Source of the DNA: Euryarchaeota archaeon UBA130
GTDB lineage: Archaea > Thermoplasmatota > Poseidoniia > Poseidoniales > Thalassarchaeaceae
Reading direction: 5' to 3'
Assembly: GCA_002505775.1 (NCBI GenBank)
Contig: DAVY01000022.1
Span: forward strand, 1-15,171
DNA length: 15,171 bases
The notes below the pieces were generated by a model. It searched no databases. It was given only the letters and a program-made list of their open reading frames with translations, and was not told the origin of the DNA. Position 1 is the stretch's first letter; each line of letters starts with the position of its first letter. Shown here piece by piece: positions 14,082 through 15,171 of the stretch. The position numbers and the translations under genes are program-made.

Positions 14082-15018
14082 ACTCGTTTCTGCAAAGATT
14101 GCACCTTAATTTCCCCTGGGATGTCCTAACTATCATATCCGAGTCGCAAGATGGGCAAGTTGTGCCTTCCTTGGGAGGGGCAACTTGGGTATTGCCTCCC
14201 TTGGCTCTATCTCTTTTCTCGTTTTTTACCCCTGTCTTCCTAGGTCCAGCCCTTCTTCTCTGGGACTGTCGTGTTCTGGATGCGGATGACTTAGACTTAA
14301 TTTTTGGATCCTCAAGCATGTACAGAAGTGGCTCTGGAATGGGCTCTGCTGCAAGTACCAAAGGATGCCTCTTGTATCTTATGATTTTGATATGCCTGTC
14401 GATGATCCTGCCTAGAGGAGCACTCATGGTAATGTAGGCAGCTATCCAAGCAGGAATAATCCAGAAAATCCTGTCCGTGAAACTCCATGTAGGTGCCCAT
14501 GGGAGACTCACATATGAAACCCTGAAAGATTCGATGGAAGCCGACATCCAAGAGAAAATAGCGATTATGAACACTATAGTGAACATCATTGGCCTGAACA
14601 TCTCAGCCTGAGTAGCCATATTTTCAGGACCAAGGGCCATTTGGAGTTCCTGCATTTTGTTTATCCTGCTGGTATCCCTTTCCATCCTTGCCTCTCGTAG
14701 CTGTTTTCCAATCTGCTTACCCCTGTGTGCGTTGTGAGCCTGCTTCATGGAGTCAACAAAGAACGATCTGATTATGGTGTTCACAACCATTATACTAGAG
14801 CCGACAACGAAAACTGTTGGTACAAAGTATTGGCTGTGAAAGGGGAGGGTTGGCTCGATTAATGAGCCTGCGCTGTAAGAAAGACCGATTCTCAGAGGGG
14901 GAAAAAACATCAGAGCGAGCATCACCACCATCATCATCAGCATCGGACCCATCATTGCAGATAGGGCTTGCATCTGAGCATCGGCTGGGTTTGGAGCCTC
15001 GGCCATGTACCTCGGCAT
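14074..15018 (-). CDS. DUF106 (EMC3/TMCO1-type) membrane protein with C-terminal zinc ribbon
   Basis: This 314-aa protein belongs to the archaeal DUF106 family, Oxa1-superfamily relatives of EMC3/TMCO1/Get1 that help insert membrane proteins. A Met-rich first helix (about 17-45) is followed by a helix near 66-88, a basic cytosolic coiled-coil hairpin (about 90-125, AHRGKQIGKQLREARMERDTSRINKMQELQ), a PMMFTIVFIIAIFSWM helix (about 143-160) and another helix near 186-205. After a long basic, probably disordered region (about 235-285), it ends with a zinc ribbon, CPSC...CNLC (about 288-311). The ribbon is not part of the usual family. ATG 15018 has no SD; a GATATTTG box (15047-15054) about 32 bases upstream fits a nearly leaderless start. 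The gene heads the cmk-cbf5 operon. Confidence 0.85.
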   Translation of the reverse strand: MPRYMAEAPNPADAQMQALSAMMGPMLMMMVVMLALMFFPPLRIGLSYSAGSLIEPTLPFHSQYFVPTVFVVGSSIMVVNTIIRSFFVDSMKQAHNAHRGKQIGKQLREARMERDTSRINKMQELQMALGPENMATQAEMFRPMMFTIVFIIAIFSWMSASIESFRVSYVSLPWAPTWSFTDRIFWIIPAWIAAYITMSAPLGRIIDRHIKIIRYKRHPLVLAAEPIPEPLLYMLEDPKIKSKSSASRTRQSQRRRAGPRKTGVKNEKRDRAKGGNTQVAPPKEGTTCPSCDSDMIVRTSQGKLRCNLCRNEWR

Positions 15019-15046
15019 ACCAAGTCAACAATCAACACTTCGGTTG

Positions 15047-15054
15047 CAAATATC
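15047..15054 (-). promoter_or_regulatory. TATA-like box for the DUF106-cmk-cbf5 operon
   Basis: GATATTTG on the minus strand lies about 32 bases before ATG 15018, which has no SD. A transcript starting near 15024 would have a leader of only a few bases. This suggests the operon starts here rather than reading through from the gene to the right, although that gene ends only 42 bases upstream. Confidence 0.35.
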
Positions 15055-15060
15055 TCATTT

Positions 15061-15171
15061 TCATGTGATAAATGAATAACCACAGACTAAGCAAGAGGAA
15101 GATCCGATAGGTGACTTAGTGCCGCATATTGGGCAATCGGACTGGCCTTCCTCTTCTTGAAGCTCGGGCTC
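15061..15171 (-). CDS. C-terminal zinc ribbon of a gene running off the right edge
   Basis: The last 36 codons and TGA stop of a minus-strand gene are visible. After an acidic segment (EPELQEEEGQSD) there is a zinc ribbon with CPICG and CLVCG pairs separated by about 10 residues, then the tail YSFIT. The four Cys are intact. Most of the protein lies outside the window, so its identity cannot be told. Small acidic-linker plus zinc-ribbon tails occur on many archaeal proteins. It lies 42 bases upstream of the DUF106 ATG, on the same strand. Confidence 0.75.
   Translation of the reverse strand, partial: EPELQEEEGQSDCPICGTKSPIGSSSCLVCGYSFIT

Noticed and set aside
14910..14960. CAC/CAT-rich stretch resembling a simple repeat
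   Set aside because: It encodes the Met-rich first helix of the DUF106 protein on the minus strand, and the pattern follows from ATG codons.

Overview
The window reads as a compact archaeal chromosome segment, most likely from a marine euryarchaeon of the Poseidoniales (Marine Group II) or a close Thermoplasmatota relative. The archaeal assignment rests on archaeal/eukaryotic-type information genes: EF-1beta, RNA polymerase subunit L (Rpo11), Cbf5-type pseudouridine synthase, archaeal TruD, archaeal CMP kinase, a DUF106/EMC3 membrane protein, an HVO_2753-like zinc-finger microprotein and DUF2240. The lineage is inferred from the mixture of these with a bacterial-type GTP cyclohydrolase II, a CARDB surface protein and many alternative start codons. 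No mobile elements, CRISPR arrays, rRNA or phage genes were seen.

Layout. Positions 1-421 (-) hold a cupin protein that runs off the left edge. Positions 538-984 (+) hold the zinc-finger microprotein and EF-1beta. Positions 986-2657 (-) hold rpoL followed by truD. Positions 2767-5301 (+) hold a two-domain MMPL/RND transporter. Positions 5303-5890 (-) hold a DUF2240 protein. Positions 5973-9832 (+) form a close-packed run: HEAT-repeat protein, 94-aa unknown, DEAD-box helicase with a DbpA-like RNA-binding tail, TusA-like protein and GTP cyclohydrolase II. A tRNA-His follows (9838-9913, -), then a secreted CARDB protein (10013-12394, +). The right end (-) holds cbf5/truB, cmk and a DUF106 membrane insertase homologue with an added zinc ribbon. 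The last 111 bases are the C-terminal zinc ribbon of one more minus-strand gene.

How the genes work together. Most of the window serves translation and RNA: EF-1alpha nucleotide exchange, tRNA U13 and H/ACA-guided pseudouridylation, transcription, RNA remodelling and tRNA-His. Smaller parts serve nucleotides and cofactors (CMP kinase, the first riboflavin step, a TusA-like sulfur carrier) and the cell envelope (MMPL transporter, DUF106 insertase, surface protein). Two start modes are visible. Some genes have no Shine-Dalgarno (SD) sequence and a TATA-like box about 26-32 bases upstream, so they look leaderless. Others have a GGAGGTGA-like SD in an almost fixed register, GGTGA plus 4 bases before the start codon.

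The most interesting point is the cmk start. The P-loop lies upstream of every ATG, GTG and TTG in its frame, and the only well-placed start is a CTG exactly 4 bases after a perfect GGAGGTGA. Other points are a degenerate zinc finger, a DbpA-type RNA-binding tail on an archaeal helicase, paired direct repeats around the tRNA-His TATA box, and a possible 21-codon microORF. I see no clear new defence or mobile system; this is mainly a housekeeping region.
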